DNA from: a bacterium
Lineage (GTDB): Bacteria; Cyanobacteriota; Sericytochromatia; S15B-MN24; VGJW01
Length of the DNA stretch: 37,882 nucleotides
Assembly (NCBI GenBank): GCA_021781555.1
Contig: JAJXWQ010000035.1
Location: forward strand, 1-37,882
Direction of reading: 5' to 3'
The notes beneath the pieces are model-generated. The model was not told where the DNA came from. It did not search any database and worked only from the letters and a program-made list of their open reading frames with translations. Every line of letters starts with the position of its first letter. Within the stretch, counting starts at the first letter, position 1. Below are positions 1 to 8,144 of this stretch, in pieces. Position numbers and translations under genes: made by a program.

Positions 1-20
1 CGTGTCGCGCTTAAGAATGT

Positions 21-230
21 CCTAAGAGTGCTCCCGGTTTGAATGGATCGAGCCCGATGAGTCAAACGGGGCCCGGTTGCGCAGCGAAGCGACCGCGCAG
101 AGGGACCCGTTCAAACTGCAAAAGGCCTAAGAGTGCTCCCGGTTTGAATGGATCGAGCCCGATGAGTCAAACGGGGCCCGGTTGCGCAGCGAAGCGACCG
201 CGCAGAGGGACCCGTTCAAACTGCAAAAGG
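21..230 (+). repeat. Family A palindromic element, two tandem copies
   Basis: Two identical 105-bp units (21-125 and 126-230), each holding an 82-bp element (36-117 and 141-222) plus a 23-bp linker. The element begins GGTTTGAATGGATC and ends GACCCGTTCAAACT, so its ends are imperfect inverted repeats. Inside lies a second dyad around CGGTTGC and GCGACCG. A partial third linker (CCTAA) follows at 231. The same element recurs at ten or so other places in the window, always outside genes. The open frame running through these copies is only a 35-codon repeat caused by the 105-bp period, and I do not consider it coding. Confidence 0.9.
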
Positions 231-347
231 CCTAACAAAGCAAAGGTCCCCTGCGGCGGCGCGAGCAGAGCGTGCCACACGAGCCGCCGCTTGTCCGGGC
301 CACCCCGGAGACGGGCCCTCGCGAACCCCGCGCCCGGGTGCAAGCAG

Positions 348-376
348 TTGGCCGAAACGCCGGCATGCCGTATCCT
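348..376 (+). promoter_or_regulatory. Sigma-70-like promoter for the RHH-like gene
   Basis: TTGGCC (348-353), a 17-nt spacer and TATCCT (371-376) place transcription start near 383, about 29 nt before the ATG at 412. The rest of the stretch 231-347 between the repeats and this promoter shows only GC-rich sequence with a weak GCGGCGG/CCGCCGC dyad; I see no gene in it. Confidence 0.5.
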
Positions 377-411
377 TGAAGGCCACCCGACTCGAAAGGA
401 AGGATCTCGCC

Positions 412-1035
412 ATGAAGTCGTCCAACGATAAGCCCAAGAGCGGTAGCCCCAAGGGCAAGGGCGGATTCAAGAGCGATCGGGACAGGCCCTTCAAGGCTGA
501 CAGACCCTTCAAGGCCGACAGGCCCTTCAAGGCCGACAAGCCCTTCAACACCCGTACCTACCATCGTCCCGCCGCCGGTGCACAGACGGAAGGCTTCGAC
601 GCCGGGGCGGAGCGCGAGGAGCGGACCGAGCGTCACGATAGCCCGACCGGCACCAAGCACTATCAGGCACATGCCGGTGGCGCCGGGCGCTACCAGGTGG
701 CTGGCAAGGGTCCGGCGCGCGGCCCCAAGCCCGAGTTCAAGCGTTCGACCGGCGCAGCCGATCGCCCCTACCGGCCGCGGCGCCCAGCCGACGAGGCGGC
801 GCCCCGATGGGCCGCGGTCGAGGCCGATCGGAGCCACGAGGGCCGGCCCGAGCTTGCCGAGGCAGGTCCCGAGCCGCGTCGCCAGGCCGGTGGCCAGACC
901 GGCGATCTCGTGGAGCTGGTGCTGGCGATCCCCGCGCCCTTGCTGCACCAGCTCGAGAGCCGCGCCCGCGAGATCGGCGTGGAAGTCGGTCCCCTCGCGC
1001 AGGTCTGGCTCGCCGACAAGATCGCGCACCGGTAG
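412..1035 (+). CDS. Basic low-complexity protein with ribbon-helix-helix-like C-terminus
   Basis: A 207-residue protein in two parts. Residues 1-160 are charged, rich in K, R, P and G and probably disordered. They include a near-perfect RPFKAD hexapeptide repeated about three times (residues 25-46), encoded by tandem DNA at about 486-545. Residues 165-207 read as one strand (VELVLAIP), a helix (LLHQLESRAREIG) and a second helix (GPLAQVWLADKIAHR), the order and spacing of CopG/Arc-type ribbon-helix-helix domains. This suggests a dimeric DNA-binding protein with a basic tail. The ATG at 412 was chosen because AAGGAAGGA lies 7 nt upstream; a TTG at 376 has no such site and overlaps the -10 element. 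The gene is convergent with the 5'-nucleotidase gene. The domain call is my inference from pattern, not a known homologue. Confidence 0.6.
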   Translation: MKSSNDKPKSGSPKGKGGFKSDRDRPFKADRPFKADRPFKADKPFNTRTYHRPAAGAQTEGFDAGAEREERTERHDSPTGTKHYQAHAGGAGRYQVAGKGPARGPKPEFKRSTGAADRPYRPRRPADEAAPRWAAVEADRSHEGRPELAEAGPEPRRQAGGQTGDLVELVLAIPAPLLHQLESRAREIGVEVGPLAQVWLADKIAHR

Positions 1036-1038
1036 CAG

Positions 1039-1111
1039 GGATCAGGCCGCAGGAGTCAAGCGGGGCCCGGTTGCGCAGCGCAGCGACCGCGCAGAGGGAC
1101 CCGCTCACACT
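1039..1111 (+). repeat. Family A element, partial copy
   Basis: Matches the element from GGATC through the core to the right end (CCCGCTCACACT). The left inverted repeat is missing and several bases differ from the consensus, so it looks like an older copy. It lies between the convergent genes ending at 1035 and 1177, immediately before a strong terminator. Confidence 0.8.
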
Positions 1112-1120
1112 GCAAAACTA

Positions 1121-1161
1121 CAGGCCGCAAGCCCGGTTCAAATCACCGAGCTTGCGGCCTG
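1121..1161 (-). terminator. Rho-independent terminator of the 5'-nucleotidase gene
   Basis: A perfect 12-bp stem, CAGGCCGCAAGC (1121-1132) with GCTTGCGGCCTG (1150-1161), and a 17-nt loop. On the minus strand the stem starts 15 nt after the stop codon and is followed by TAGTTTTGC, a short U-rich run. On the plus strand there is no U run, so it mainly serves the minus-strand gene. Confidence 0.75.
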
Positions 1162-1176
1162 GCTTCTCGGGCGGGC

Positions 1177-2679
1177 CTACCGGGCCGCGGTCGGAGCGTT
1201 GTCGATGCGGTCCAGCTGCGGCGGGACGATCTCGGGGTGGCGCCGGATGCCGCGGATGATGGCATCGCGCAGGATCATGCCATCGTCTTTCTTGCTCTTG
1301 GCCAGGGGGAAGAACGTGTAGTGATCGTTCCCCTCGGCCAGGTAGTCGACCGTCGTCACCGTGTACAGCTGCGAGGGTTCGAGCGGCCGACCAGCCACCT
1401 TGATGTCGGTAGCCCGGCCATCGGCCACCGCGAAGGTCATCCCGGAGACATCCAGCATGCTGGCCTTGTGCGCCGCCACAGCGTCGAGCTGCCGCTGGAT
1501 CAGCGAGCCCGCCATGTCGAGCGTCACGACCCGGTCATCGAAGGGGAAGACGGTGAAGATATCCCCGACGCTGACCGGTCCGGGAGAGATCGCAGCGCGG
1601 AGGCCTCCGGCGTTGATCATGGCAATCTCGGAATGGGTCCCCTTGCGGAGGAGATCCGCCGCCCAGTCTCCCAGCTGGCTATCCCCCTGCCAGGCCCCGG
1701 CGACCGAAAGGCCCTGCGGCGCCTGGCCGATGACCGTGTCCATCCGGGCGGCGATCCGGGCCTCGTACGGCGCGATCAGGGCCGCCACCTTGGCATCGGC
1801 GGGGGTGTCCCCGGCGATGGGGATGAGGTAGCCGCCCTCCTTGACCAGCCTGCCGTGGTCGACCGTAAGGTCGACCCGGCCCAGGAAGCGATCGTAGCAG
1901 GCCGCCTGGGTGACGTAGGTGGTCCACGAGCCGTCGCGGACGGCCACCGGCGAGTCGACCTCGGTGTGGCTGTGCCCACCCACGATGAGGTCGATGCCCT
2001 TCACCCGGGCTGCCAGCGCCTTGTCCTCGACGAACCCGCAGTGGGACAGCAGCACGACCACATCCGCCCCCTTGGCCCGTAGCTCCTTGGCCATCTGGCG
2101 GGCCACGGTGACCGGATCCAGGATCTTCATCCCGCGCTGGTTGACCTTGGCCACGGCCGCCCAGGCGTCGTCGGGCCCCTGGTCCCCCAGCACGCCGAAG
2201 ACCCCGATCTTGACGCCCCCGCGCGCGAAGAGGTGATAGGGCGTGAAGAGGTACTTGCCCGTCCGGGGATCCACGAGGTTGCTGTTGATCAGGAGGAAAT
2301 GGCGATCGCGATCCTGCAGCTCGAGGTTGGCCAGGCCATCGTCCAGGTCGTGATTGCCGACGGTCGTGGCGGCATAGCCCAGCGCATCGAAGGCATCGTA
2401 CTCGACCTTGCCGTGGAAGAAGTTGAAGATGGGCGTACCCTGGAACACGTCGCCGGCATCGAGCAGCAGTACACGGCCCGGTTCCTGACTCTCGATGCGC
2501 TCCACGAGCGTGGCCTCGCGAGCCACGCCGCCGATGGACTTGAGGCCCTTGTAGTCGTACGGGACCAGGTGGCTATGCATGTCGTTGGTGTGCAGGATGG
2601 TCAACGAGACCGGGACCGCGAGGGCTGGCTGCGCGGCAACGAGGGCGAGGGCGAAGGCGGTGAGAAGGCGTCGGATCAC
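1177..2679 (-). CDS. Secreted 5'-nucleotidase / UDP-sugar hydrolase family
   Basis: A 500-residue two-domain metallophosphoesterase that releases phosphate from nucleotides outside the cytoplasm. A signal peptide (residues 1-21, ending AQPALA) precedes the N-terminal metal-binding domain. Its motifs are TNDMHSH (D33, H35), DAGDVFQG (D77), VGNHDLDD (N109, H110), LLSHCG and VGGHSH. The C-terminal 5_nucleotid_C domain has NAGGLRAAI and GDIFTVFPFDDRVV, which bind substrate in this family. Length is typical. The start is GTG at 2679, with AAAGGAG 9 nt upstream; a -10-like TAGGAT sits at 2705-2710. The gene stands alone and ends in its own terminator. The likely role is phosphate and nucleoside scavenging; exact substrate is unknown. 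Confidence 0.93.
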   Translation of the reverse strand: MIRRLLTAFALALVAAQPALAVPVSLTILHTNDMHSHLVPYDYKGLKSIGGVAREATLVERIESQEPGRVLLLDAGDVFQGTPIFNFFHGKVEYDAFDALGYAATTVGNHDLDDGLANLELQDRDRHFLLINSNLVDPRTGKYLFTPYHLFARGGVKIGVFGVLGDQGPDDAWAAVAKVNQRGMKILDPVTVARQMAKELRAKGADVVVLLSHCGFVEDKALAARVKGIDLIVGGHSHTEVDSPVAVRDGSWTTYVTQAACYDRFLGRVDLTVDHGRLVKEGGYLIPIAGDTPADAKVAALIAPYEARIAARMDTVIGQAPQGLSVAGAWQGDSQLGDWAADLLRKGTHSEIAMINAGGLRAAISPGPVSVGDIFTVFPFDDRVVTLDMAGSLIQRQLDAVAAHKASMLDVSGMTFAVADGRATDIKVAGRPLEPSQLYTVTTVDYLAEGNDHYTFFPLAKSKKDDGMILRDAIIRGIRRHPEIVPPQLDRIDNAPTAAR

Positions 2680-2905
2680 GGCTGGCCGCTCCTTTCAGGC
2701 GAACCATCCTAGCACGTGGTTCCCGGCATCGCCCGCCCGACGAGGCCTCCCACGTGGCAAGGAAAGTTGGCTCAGTCGTCTGATCGCGCGCGGCCAGGAG
2801 CGCGGCATGAGTCGAAGCTGTGAGAAAATCGCTGATACGAGACATTCTGCGGCTCCGGTTCGCCGGGTCTCCCGGGTGGAGCAAGCCGCGTGCAGGAGGG
2901 CTTCG

Positions 2906-3817
2906 ATGACGCTGACTGGCCCGATCAAGGAGTTCTGGTCTTTCTGGCGAGAGATCCAGAAGAAGAGCATGCGCCCGGCCGACGTGGCCCTGGTGGCAAC
3001 TCCCGGACCGGTCCGAGACCAGTGGCAAAAAGCGCTGCGGTACGGCAGCGCGTACCCCGAGCGGCTTGCGGTGATCGACCTCGACCGTCTTGAACCCGTC
3101 CATGCCGACGTCGCCCTGGTCGTCCTGGACGGCTCCGGGTCCATCCCTGCCGGCTCGTTTCCCGCGCTCGCCGGCTTCGACCGCAAGCGCCTGGCGGCGC
3201 TGGTGATCGAGCCCGTAGCGCCCCCCCCTCGCAAGGACGACGGGACCGCCCGGGCGCTCGACGATCCGCTGTTCCGGCGCCACCTGGCCACCGCGCTGGA
3301 CCTTTCGCCCGAGCAGCTTCTCGGTGCCGCGAGCCCCCAGGACGGAGCGGCGGAGCTGTGCGGGCACCTCACCGAGCAGCTGCACGAGTTCTTGATCCCG
3401 CTGGCTCGCCAGTTTCCGCTCTTCCGCGCCGCGGCCGCCTGGGACGAGATCAACGCCACTGCCAAGCAGAACGCCCTCGTGGGCCTGCTTCCCCTGCCTG
3501 GCAGCGACATGCCGATCATGACGGCAAACCAGATCAAGATGGTCCTGCGGCTGGCGGCCATGCATGACCTGGCCCTTACGGGCGATCGAGCCAAGGAGCT
3601 CATGGGCGTGGTGGTCGGCGGGTTCGGCTTGCGCACCGCGGCGCGGCAGCTCATCAAGCTGGTCCCGGGTCCCGGGTGGGCGATCGCGGGCGGGATCGGC
3701 TACAGCGGGACGGTCGCGATGGGCAAGGCCGCGCTCGAGTACTTCAAGCGCACGGCTTCGCCCCACATCCGCACCGGTGTTGTTGCTGCCGGGCAGGCAG
3801 GGACGGTCGAGTCGTGA
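2906..3817 (+). CDS. DUF697 domain protein
   Basis: A 303-residue protein. Residues from about 180 to 290 match DUF697, with a first helix ending in NALVGLLPLPGSDMPIMTANQIKMV followed by two hydrophobic hairpin segments (GVVVGGFGLRTAARQLIKLVPGPGWAIAGGIGYSGTVAMG). This domain is usually membrane-associated and is found in GTPase-linked proteins and in cyanobacteria. The N-terminal part has no GTPase motifs; it starts with an amphipathic stretch and a strand (ADVALVATPG). The ATG at 2906 was chosen over upstream starts because AGGAGG lies 6 nt before it. Its stop overlaps the GTG of tsaD (GTGA), so the two are probably co-translated. Function unknown. Confidence 0.75.
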   Translation: MTLTGPIKEFWSFWREIQKKSMRPADVALVATPGPVRDQWQKALRYGSAYPERLAVIDLDRLEPVHADVALVVLDGSGSIPAGSFPALAGFDRKRLAALVIEPVAPPPRKDDGTARALDDPLFRRHLATALDLSPEQLLGAASPQDGAAELCGHLTEQLHEFLIPLARQFPLFRAAAAWDEINATAKQNALVGLLPLPGSDMPIMTANQIKMVLRLAAMHDLALTGDRAKELMGVVVGGFGLRTAARQLIKLVPGPGWAIAGGIGYSGTVAMGKAALEYFKRTASPHIRTGVVAAGQAGTVES

Positions 3818-4869
3818 ACCACGACGGGCTGATCCTGGGGATCGAGTCGAGCTGCGACGAAACCTCGATCGCCGTGGTCAAGAACGGCTGCGAGGTCCGC
3901 TCCAACCGCATCAGCAGCCAGGTCGACCTTCACGCCCGCTACGGCGGCGTGGTTCCCGAGGTGGCCTCCCGCCGGCACATCGAGGTCATCTCCCCGCTCG
4001 TTGCCGAAGCCATGGCGGAGGCGCAGGTGGGTTGGGAAGACCTCGCTGCGGTTGCGACGACCCGCGGGCCAGGTCTTGCCGGGGCTTTGCTGGTCGGGAT
4101 GATGGCCGCGAAGGCGATCTCCTGGGCCCGCGGCCTTCCGCTGATCGGCGTCAACCATCTGGCGGCGCACATCTGGGCCAACAAGGTCGCCGATCCGCAG
4201 CTCGAGCTACCGTTCCTGTGCCTGCTCGTATCCGGCGGGCATACCTCGCTGGTCGTCGTGAGGGGCCCCGACGACATGCGCGAGATCGGGCGCACCCGCG
4301 ACGACGCCGCCGGAGAGGCCTACGACAAGATCGGCCGGCTCCTCGATCTCGGCTACCCGGGCGGCCCGGTGATCGATCGTCTGGCGCCCGCTGGCGATCC
4401 GACAGCGTTCGACTTTCCGCGCGGTCTGGCGGGCCCCGGGCACGCGGCGGACTCCGCGGATGCCTTCGACTTCTCGTTCTCGGGCCTCAAGACCGCGGTT
4501 CGGCGGGTCGTCGAGCGCCATCAGCTCTCGGGGATCCCCTTCCGGGTGGAGGATGTGGCGGCATCCTTCCAGGCGGCGGTGGTGGACGTCCTGGCACAGA
4601 AGGCCGTCGCCGCCACCAAGGCGCATGGACTCGGGATCCTGGCGATCGCCGGCGGAGTGGCCGCCAACCGGGGCCTGCGGTCCCGGCTCGAGCGCGAATG
4701 CGCCGCCAACGGCTGGCGGTTCGCCAGTCCGCCCCCCGAGCTGTGCACGGACAACGCCGCCATGATCGCGGGCCTCGGCCACGAGCTCTGGACGCGCGGG
4801 CACAAGGACTCCCTCGCCATGGCCGCGACTTCGCGCTGGCCCGTCGGGACCGCCCCGCCCTCGCCCTGA
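3814..4869 (+). CDS. tsaD: tRNA N6-threonylcarbamoyladenosine transferase TsaD
   Basis: A 351-residue enzyme that transfers the threonylcarbamoyl group from TC-AMP to A37 of ANN-decoding tRNAs, together with TsaB and TsaE, which are not in this window. Diagnostic motifs: GIESSCDETS at the N-terminus, the metal-binding NHLAAH (H115, H119), LLVSGGHTSL, GEAYDKIGRLL, FSFSGLKTAV, IAGGVAANRGLR and LCTDNAAMIA. Length and domain order are typical. The GTG start at 3814 overlaps the stop of the DUF697 gene. A probable terminator follows directly. Confidence 0.97.
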   Translation: MNHDGLILGIESSCDETSIAVVKNGCEVRSNRISSQVDLHARYGGVVPEVASRRHIEVISPLVAEAMAEAQVGWEDLAAVATTRGPGLAGALLVGMMAAKAISWARGLPLIGVNHLAAHIWANKVADPQLELPFLCLLVSGGHTSLVVVRGPDDMREIGRTRDDAAGEAYDKIGRLLDLGYPGGPVIDRLAPAGDPTAFDFPRGLAGPGHAADSADAFDFSFSGLKTAVRRVVERHQLSGIPFRVEDVAASFQAAVVDVLAQKAVAATKAHGLGILAIAGGVAANRGLRSRLERECAANGWRFASPPPELCTDNAAMIAGLGHELWTRGHKDSLAMAATSRWPVGTAPPSP

Positions 4870-4903
4870 AACCGGCGGTCATGGCCGGCCTCGGGCCGGT
4901 TTT
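4869..4903 (+). terminator. Probable terminator after tsaD
   Basis: AAACCGGC (4869-4876) pairs with GCCGGTTT (4895-4902), an 8-bp stem starting at the last base of the tsaD stop codon, with an 18-nt loop. The 3' arm runs into TTTTCCCC. Confidence 0.5.
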
Positions 4904-4920
4904 CCCCACCCGCCCGGGGG

Positions 4921-4929
4921 TGCTAAGAT
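4921..4929 (+). promoter_or_regulatory. Extended -10 element, leaderless start
   Basis: TGCTAAGAT, hexamer 4924-4929. The usual 6-nt gap to +1 puts transcription start exactly on the A of the ATG at 4936. No Shine-Dalgarno sequence is present. Confidence 0.5.
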
Positions 4930-4935
4930 CTGACG

Positions 4936-6201
4936 ATGGAGCCCACGATCCGTCCCTCGGCCCCCGTGCGCGGGGCTGCGGACGATCCCGGGACCTCGGC
5001 CTCGCATGCCCTCTTGACCCCCGAACGTCTGGCCGAGCTTGCCAGGGAACTCGCTCCCGGCACCGTCGCACGGCGACGCGACTTCCACATGTGGCCGGAG
5101 CTCTCGTTTCAGGAAGTCCGCACCGCGACCATCGTCGCGGGCGAACTCGGGGATCTGGGCCTCGAGGTTCAGACCGGTCTGGCCCGGACCGGCGTGATGG
5201 GCACGCTCCGGGGCGGCAAGCCCGGCCCCACGGTCCTGGTGCGAGCCGATATGGACGCCCTGCCGATCGACGAGCGGAACACGCACGGGTTCGTCTCGCG
5301 GGCGCCCGGAGTGATGCACGCATGCGGCCACGACGCGCACGCGGCCATGCTCCTCGCGGCGGCCCGGATCCTGGCGGGGCACCAGGACCAGCTCCACGGC
5401 AATGTCAGGTTCGTCTTCCAGCCGGCCGAGGAGGGCCCGGGAGGAGCCGAGCTGATGATCGAGGCGGGCTGCCTCGAAAACCCCGGCGTCGACGCGATCA
5501 TCGGCTTCCACATCTGGGCCGACCTGCCGGTGGGCATCATCGGGATCCGCTCGGGGCCGCTGATGGCCAGCTCGGACGAGGTCCGACTCACCATCACCGG
5601 GCACGGAGGCCACGGAGCCGATCCCCACCTTTCGATCGATGCCATGCTGGTGGCTGCCCACGTGCTGGTCGGCATGCAGACGATCGTGAGTCGAGAGATC
5701 GACCCGCTGATCCCTGCCGTCATCACCTTTGGCAAGGCCGAATCCGGCCGGGGGCACAACATCATCGCGCACGAGGCGATCCTCTCGGGGACGGTCCGCA
5801 CCTTCGACGAGGCCCTGCGCAAGACCATGCCGCAACGTATCGGGCGGCTGGCAGCAGGTATCGCCTCGGCCTACGGCGCCACCTGCAAGGTGCAGTACTC
5901 CCCGCAATACCCGGTGACCGTGTGCGATCGCCAGATGTGCGAGCTGGTGGGCCGCGCAGCTCGTACCGTGGTCAAGCCCGAGCAGGTCGTCGAAGCCGAG
6001 CCGACGATGGGGAGCGAGGACATCGCCTACTTCCTCCAGGAACGCCCGGGCTGCTACTTCCTCCTCGGAGCGGCCAACCCCGACAAGGGCATCGACAAGC
6101 CGCATCACCACCCCGAGTTCGACATCGACGAGGACGCCTTGCCGATCGGGGTGCAGATCATCGTTCGCTCGGTGCTGGACTTCCTCACCTCGCGCTCCTG
6201 A
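4936..6201 (+). CDS. M20D-family amidohydrolase (N-acyl amino acid hydrolase type)
   Basis: A 421-residue zinc peptidase-like hydrolase of the M20D (hippuricase/IAA-amino acid hydrolase) group, which cleaves N-acyl or N-aryl amino acids. Metal ligands are visible in HACGHDAH (C130, H132) and in the EE pair followed by GPGGAELM (E165-E166). GSEDIAYFLQ and the C-terminal HHHPEFDIDEDAL supply the later ligands. The dimerisation domain spans about residues 205-320. Cys rather than His or Asp in the first motif is typical of M20D. The N-terminal 25 residues are an unremarkable extension. The start is supported by the -10 element 6 nt upstream. Physiological substrate is unknown. Confidence 0.9.
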   Translation: MEPTIRPSAPVRGAADDPGTSASHALLTPERLAELARELAPGTVARRRDFHMWPELSFQEVRTATIVAGELGDLGLEVQTGLARTGVMGTLRGGKPGPTVLVRADMDALPIDERNTHGFVSRAPGVMHACGHDAHAAMLLAAARILAGHQDQLHGNVRFVFQPAEEGPGGAELMIEAGCLENPGVDAIIGFHIWADLPVGIIGIRSGPLMASSDEVRLTITGHGGHGADPHLSIDAMLVAAHVLVGMQTIVSREIDPLIPAVITFGKAESGRGHNIIAHEAILSGTVRTFDEALRKTMPQRIGRLAAGIASAYGATCKVQYSPQYPVTVCDRQMCELVGRAARTVVKPEQVVEAEPTMGSEDIAYFLQERPGCYFLLGAANPDKGIDKPHHHPEFDIDEDALPIGVQIIVRSVLDFLTSRS

Positions 6202-6237
6202 AGCCTGCGCCCCGGCCCCGCGGCGTGCCAGGGCGCG

Positions 6238-6246
6238 TGCTACCAT
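6238..6246 (+). promoter_or_regulatory. Extended -10 element before the PBP4 gene
   Basis: TGCTACCAT with only five bases (CGACC) between the hexamer and the ATG at 6252, so a nearly leaderless transcript is predicted. No Shine-Dalgarno sequence is visible. Confidence 0.45.
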
Positions 6247-6251
6247 CGACC

Positions 6252-7853
6252 ATGCGCCCGCCATCGTTGCTCGCCGCCTTGCTCCTGGCTGCAATCGTCG
6301 GCCAGCCGCTCCCGGCCCTCGCCCGGGCCGACTTGCCCGGAGGCCGGCCATCCCTGGCCAGGCGGCTGGACGCACTGCTGTCCGATCCGGCGCTCGCGGG
6401 CGATCAGGTCGGGCTGGTCGTGCTGGACCGCAAGGGCGAGGTGCGCTACGCCCGGAATGCCCGCAAACGCTTCCTGCCGGCATCCTGCCGGAAGGTCCTG
6501 ACGACGGCCTGTGCGCTATCTCTCCTCGGACCCTCCTACCGCATCCCGACCCGCGTCGAAGCGCTCGGCCCCCTCCACGGCGATACCGTGGAGGGCGATC
6601 TGGCCCTGATCGGCGCGGGAGATCCGTCGCTGGACGATGCCGCGCTGGCCGAACTCGCACGTCAGGTCGCTGACCTGGGAATCCGTCGGATCACGGGCCA
6701 GGTCGTGGGCGATGGATCGGCATTCTCGCCTGCGGTTTCGCGGCCGGTCGGCTGGTCCCAGGACGACCTTGCCTGGTACTACGCCCCCCCGATAGCGGCG
6801 CTCGAGGCCGACGAGGATCGCCTGCATCTCGAGATCCAGCCCCCGGCCAGCCCGACGCCGATCCGTCGGGGCGATCTGGCAGCCGACCCGCCGGCTGCCG
6901 GATCGCCCCGCGTCCTGGCCGCACCGTCCGACGCCCCGTACGTCACGGTGCAACCGGCCGGCACCCCGGGGAGCGATCTTCCGGACGCCCGGATTCCCGT
7001 GCGCGTGGCGCTCGCGTCGGGCCCCCAGGGGGTCGAGGTCGAACCCACCCGGAACGGCCTGATCCTCGAGGGCCAGGCGCAGGCGCGGGCTTTTCTCGAC
7101 CTCGCCGCGCCGCGACCGCTCCACTACGCTGCCTGGCGCCTGGAGCACGCCCTCGAGGCAGCAGGGGTCCGAGTCGAGGGCAGGCCTCCGGCGGACGACC
7201 CGGCATCCCGCTGGACCGACGCGTCGCCCCCTGGCTCCGCGCCGCCCCCCTCCGCCTGGCTCCCCCGGATCCTGGCGACCCACCGCTCGGCTCCGCTCTC
7301 CGGGTTGATCGCGCGCACGAACAAGCCCAGCGACAACCTCTATGCCGAGCTGCTTTTGCGGCAGATCGCGCTCGCGGCCCCGGATCGCCTGCCGGGTACG
7401 CCCCCGAGGCCCCGGGTCCTGCCGGGAGATACCCTCGGACGGGCGCTGGCCATCGAGCGAGACTGGCTCGGTTTCGATCCCGGGACCTTCCGTCTGGTCG
7501 ACGGCTCGGGACTCTCGCGGTACGACCTGCTCACCCCGCTCGAGCTCGCCGCCGTCCTGGAGCGGATGCGCAGCAACACGGATTTCGTGGCGTCGCTGCC
7601 GATAGCGGGGCGAGATGGCACGCTGGCCGGCCGCCTGATCGGCACGCCAGCGGCCGGCGTGGTGCGCGCCAAGACCGGCAGCATGAGCGGGGTCTCGACA
7701 CTTGCAGGCTACGTGGGCGATCGCTGGATACTGGTCTTCATGGACAACGGGCACGTGGGCTCCCTGGCGCCGGTGCGGGCGGTCGAGGATGCCGTCTGCC
7801 TCGCCCTGGTCAAGGCCCAGGACCGGCCCCGGAGGGCGCCCGCTTCGAATTGA
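6252..7853 (+). CDS. dacB: D-Ala-D-Ala carboxypeptidase/endopeptidase, PBP4 (S13) type
   Basis: A 533-residue secreted penicillin-binding protein that trims or cleaves peptidoglycan peptides. A signal peptide (residues 1-25, ending PALARA) is followed by the catalytic fold. All three active-site motifs are present: SxxK as S78-C-R-K81 (in LPASCRKVLTTA), SxN as SDN in TNKPSDNLYAELL, and KTG in VRAKTGSMSGVSTLAGYV. The insert between the first two motifs (about residues 100-340) is the extra domains typical of S13. Residues about 318-336 are a Pro/Ala/Ser-rich linker. It is followed by two family A repeats and then the histidine kinase gene, so it is probably transcribed alone. Confidence 0.93.
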   Translation: MRPPSLLAALLLAAIVGQPLPALARADLPGGRPSLARRLDALLSDPALAGDQVGLVVLDRKGEVRYARNARKRFLPASCRKVLTTACALSLLGPSYRIPTRVEALGPLHGDTVEGDLALIGAGDPSLDDAALAELARQVADLGIRRITGQVVGDGSAFSPAVSRPVGWSQDDLAWYYAPPIAALEADEDRLHLEIQPPASPTPIRRGDLAADPPAAGSPRVLAAPSDAPYVTVQPAGTPGSDLPDARIPVRVALASGPQGVEVEPTRNGLILEGQAQARAFLDLAAPRPLHYAAWRLEHALEAAGVRVEGRPPADDPASRWTDASPPGSAPPPSAWLPRILATHRSAPLSGLIARTNKPSDNLYAELLLRQIALAAPDRLPGTPPRPRVLPGDTLGRALAIERDWLGFDPGTFRLVDGSGLSRYDLLTPLELAAVLERMRSNTDFVASLPIAGRDGTLAGRLIGTPAAGVVRAKTGSMSGVSTLAGYVGDRWILVFMDNGHVGSLAPVRAVEDAVCLALVKAQDRPRRAPASN

Positions 7854-7939
7854 TGGGGCACTCCAGGGAAGGCCCCCGCGCCGTGCTCGTCGGCAAACTC
7901 CCACCGAGGCACGTGCGGCAGCAGGTGGTGATACATTCT

Positions 7940-8132
7940 AGGGTGCTCCCGGTTTGAACGGATCGGGCCCGGGGAGTCAAACGGGGCCCGGTTGCGCAGC
8001 GCAGCGACCGCGCAGAGGGACCCGTTCACACGGTAGATCAAGCTCTTCCCCGGTAAGCATCCGGCCCGGGGAGTCAAACGGGGCCCGGTTGCGCAGCGCA
8101 GCGACCTCGCAGAGGGACCCGTTCACACGGTA
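7940..8132 (+). repeat. Family A elements, two copies
   Basis: The first copy (about 7949-8032) is complete and has the best inverted-repeat end in the window, GTTTGAACGGATC. The second (about 8059-8132) lacks the left end. Both end CCCGTTCACACGGTA rather than CAAACT, so they are closer to each other than to the other copies and probably arose by local duplication. The pair lies between the PBP4 gene and the histidine kinase gene. Confidence 0.85.
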
Positions 8133-8144
8133 AAAGGTATACCC

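Noticed and set aside
21-230. CRISPR array
   Set aside because: The two direct repeats are adjacent with identical linkers and no variable spacers, and no cas genes are present.
39-431. Open frame across the tandem family A copies encoding a 35-residue repeat
   Set aside because: The frame stays open only because the unit length, 105 bp, is divisible by three. There is no ribosome binding site, and other copies of the element are read in other frames.
3814-4869. Earlier start of tsaD at 3676
   Set aside because: It would add 46 residues absent from the family and overlap the DUF697 gene; TsaD proteins begin a few residues before GIESSCDET, as with the GTG at 3814.
3564-6251. A very long plus-strand frame running into the PBP4 gene
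   Set aside because: It overlaps tsaD and the amidohydrolase gene in another frame and is low in complexity (R, P, G), the usual shadow frame in GC-rich DNA.
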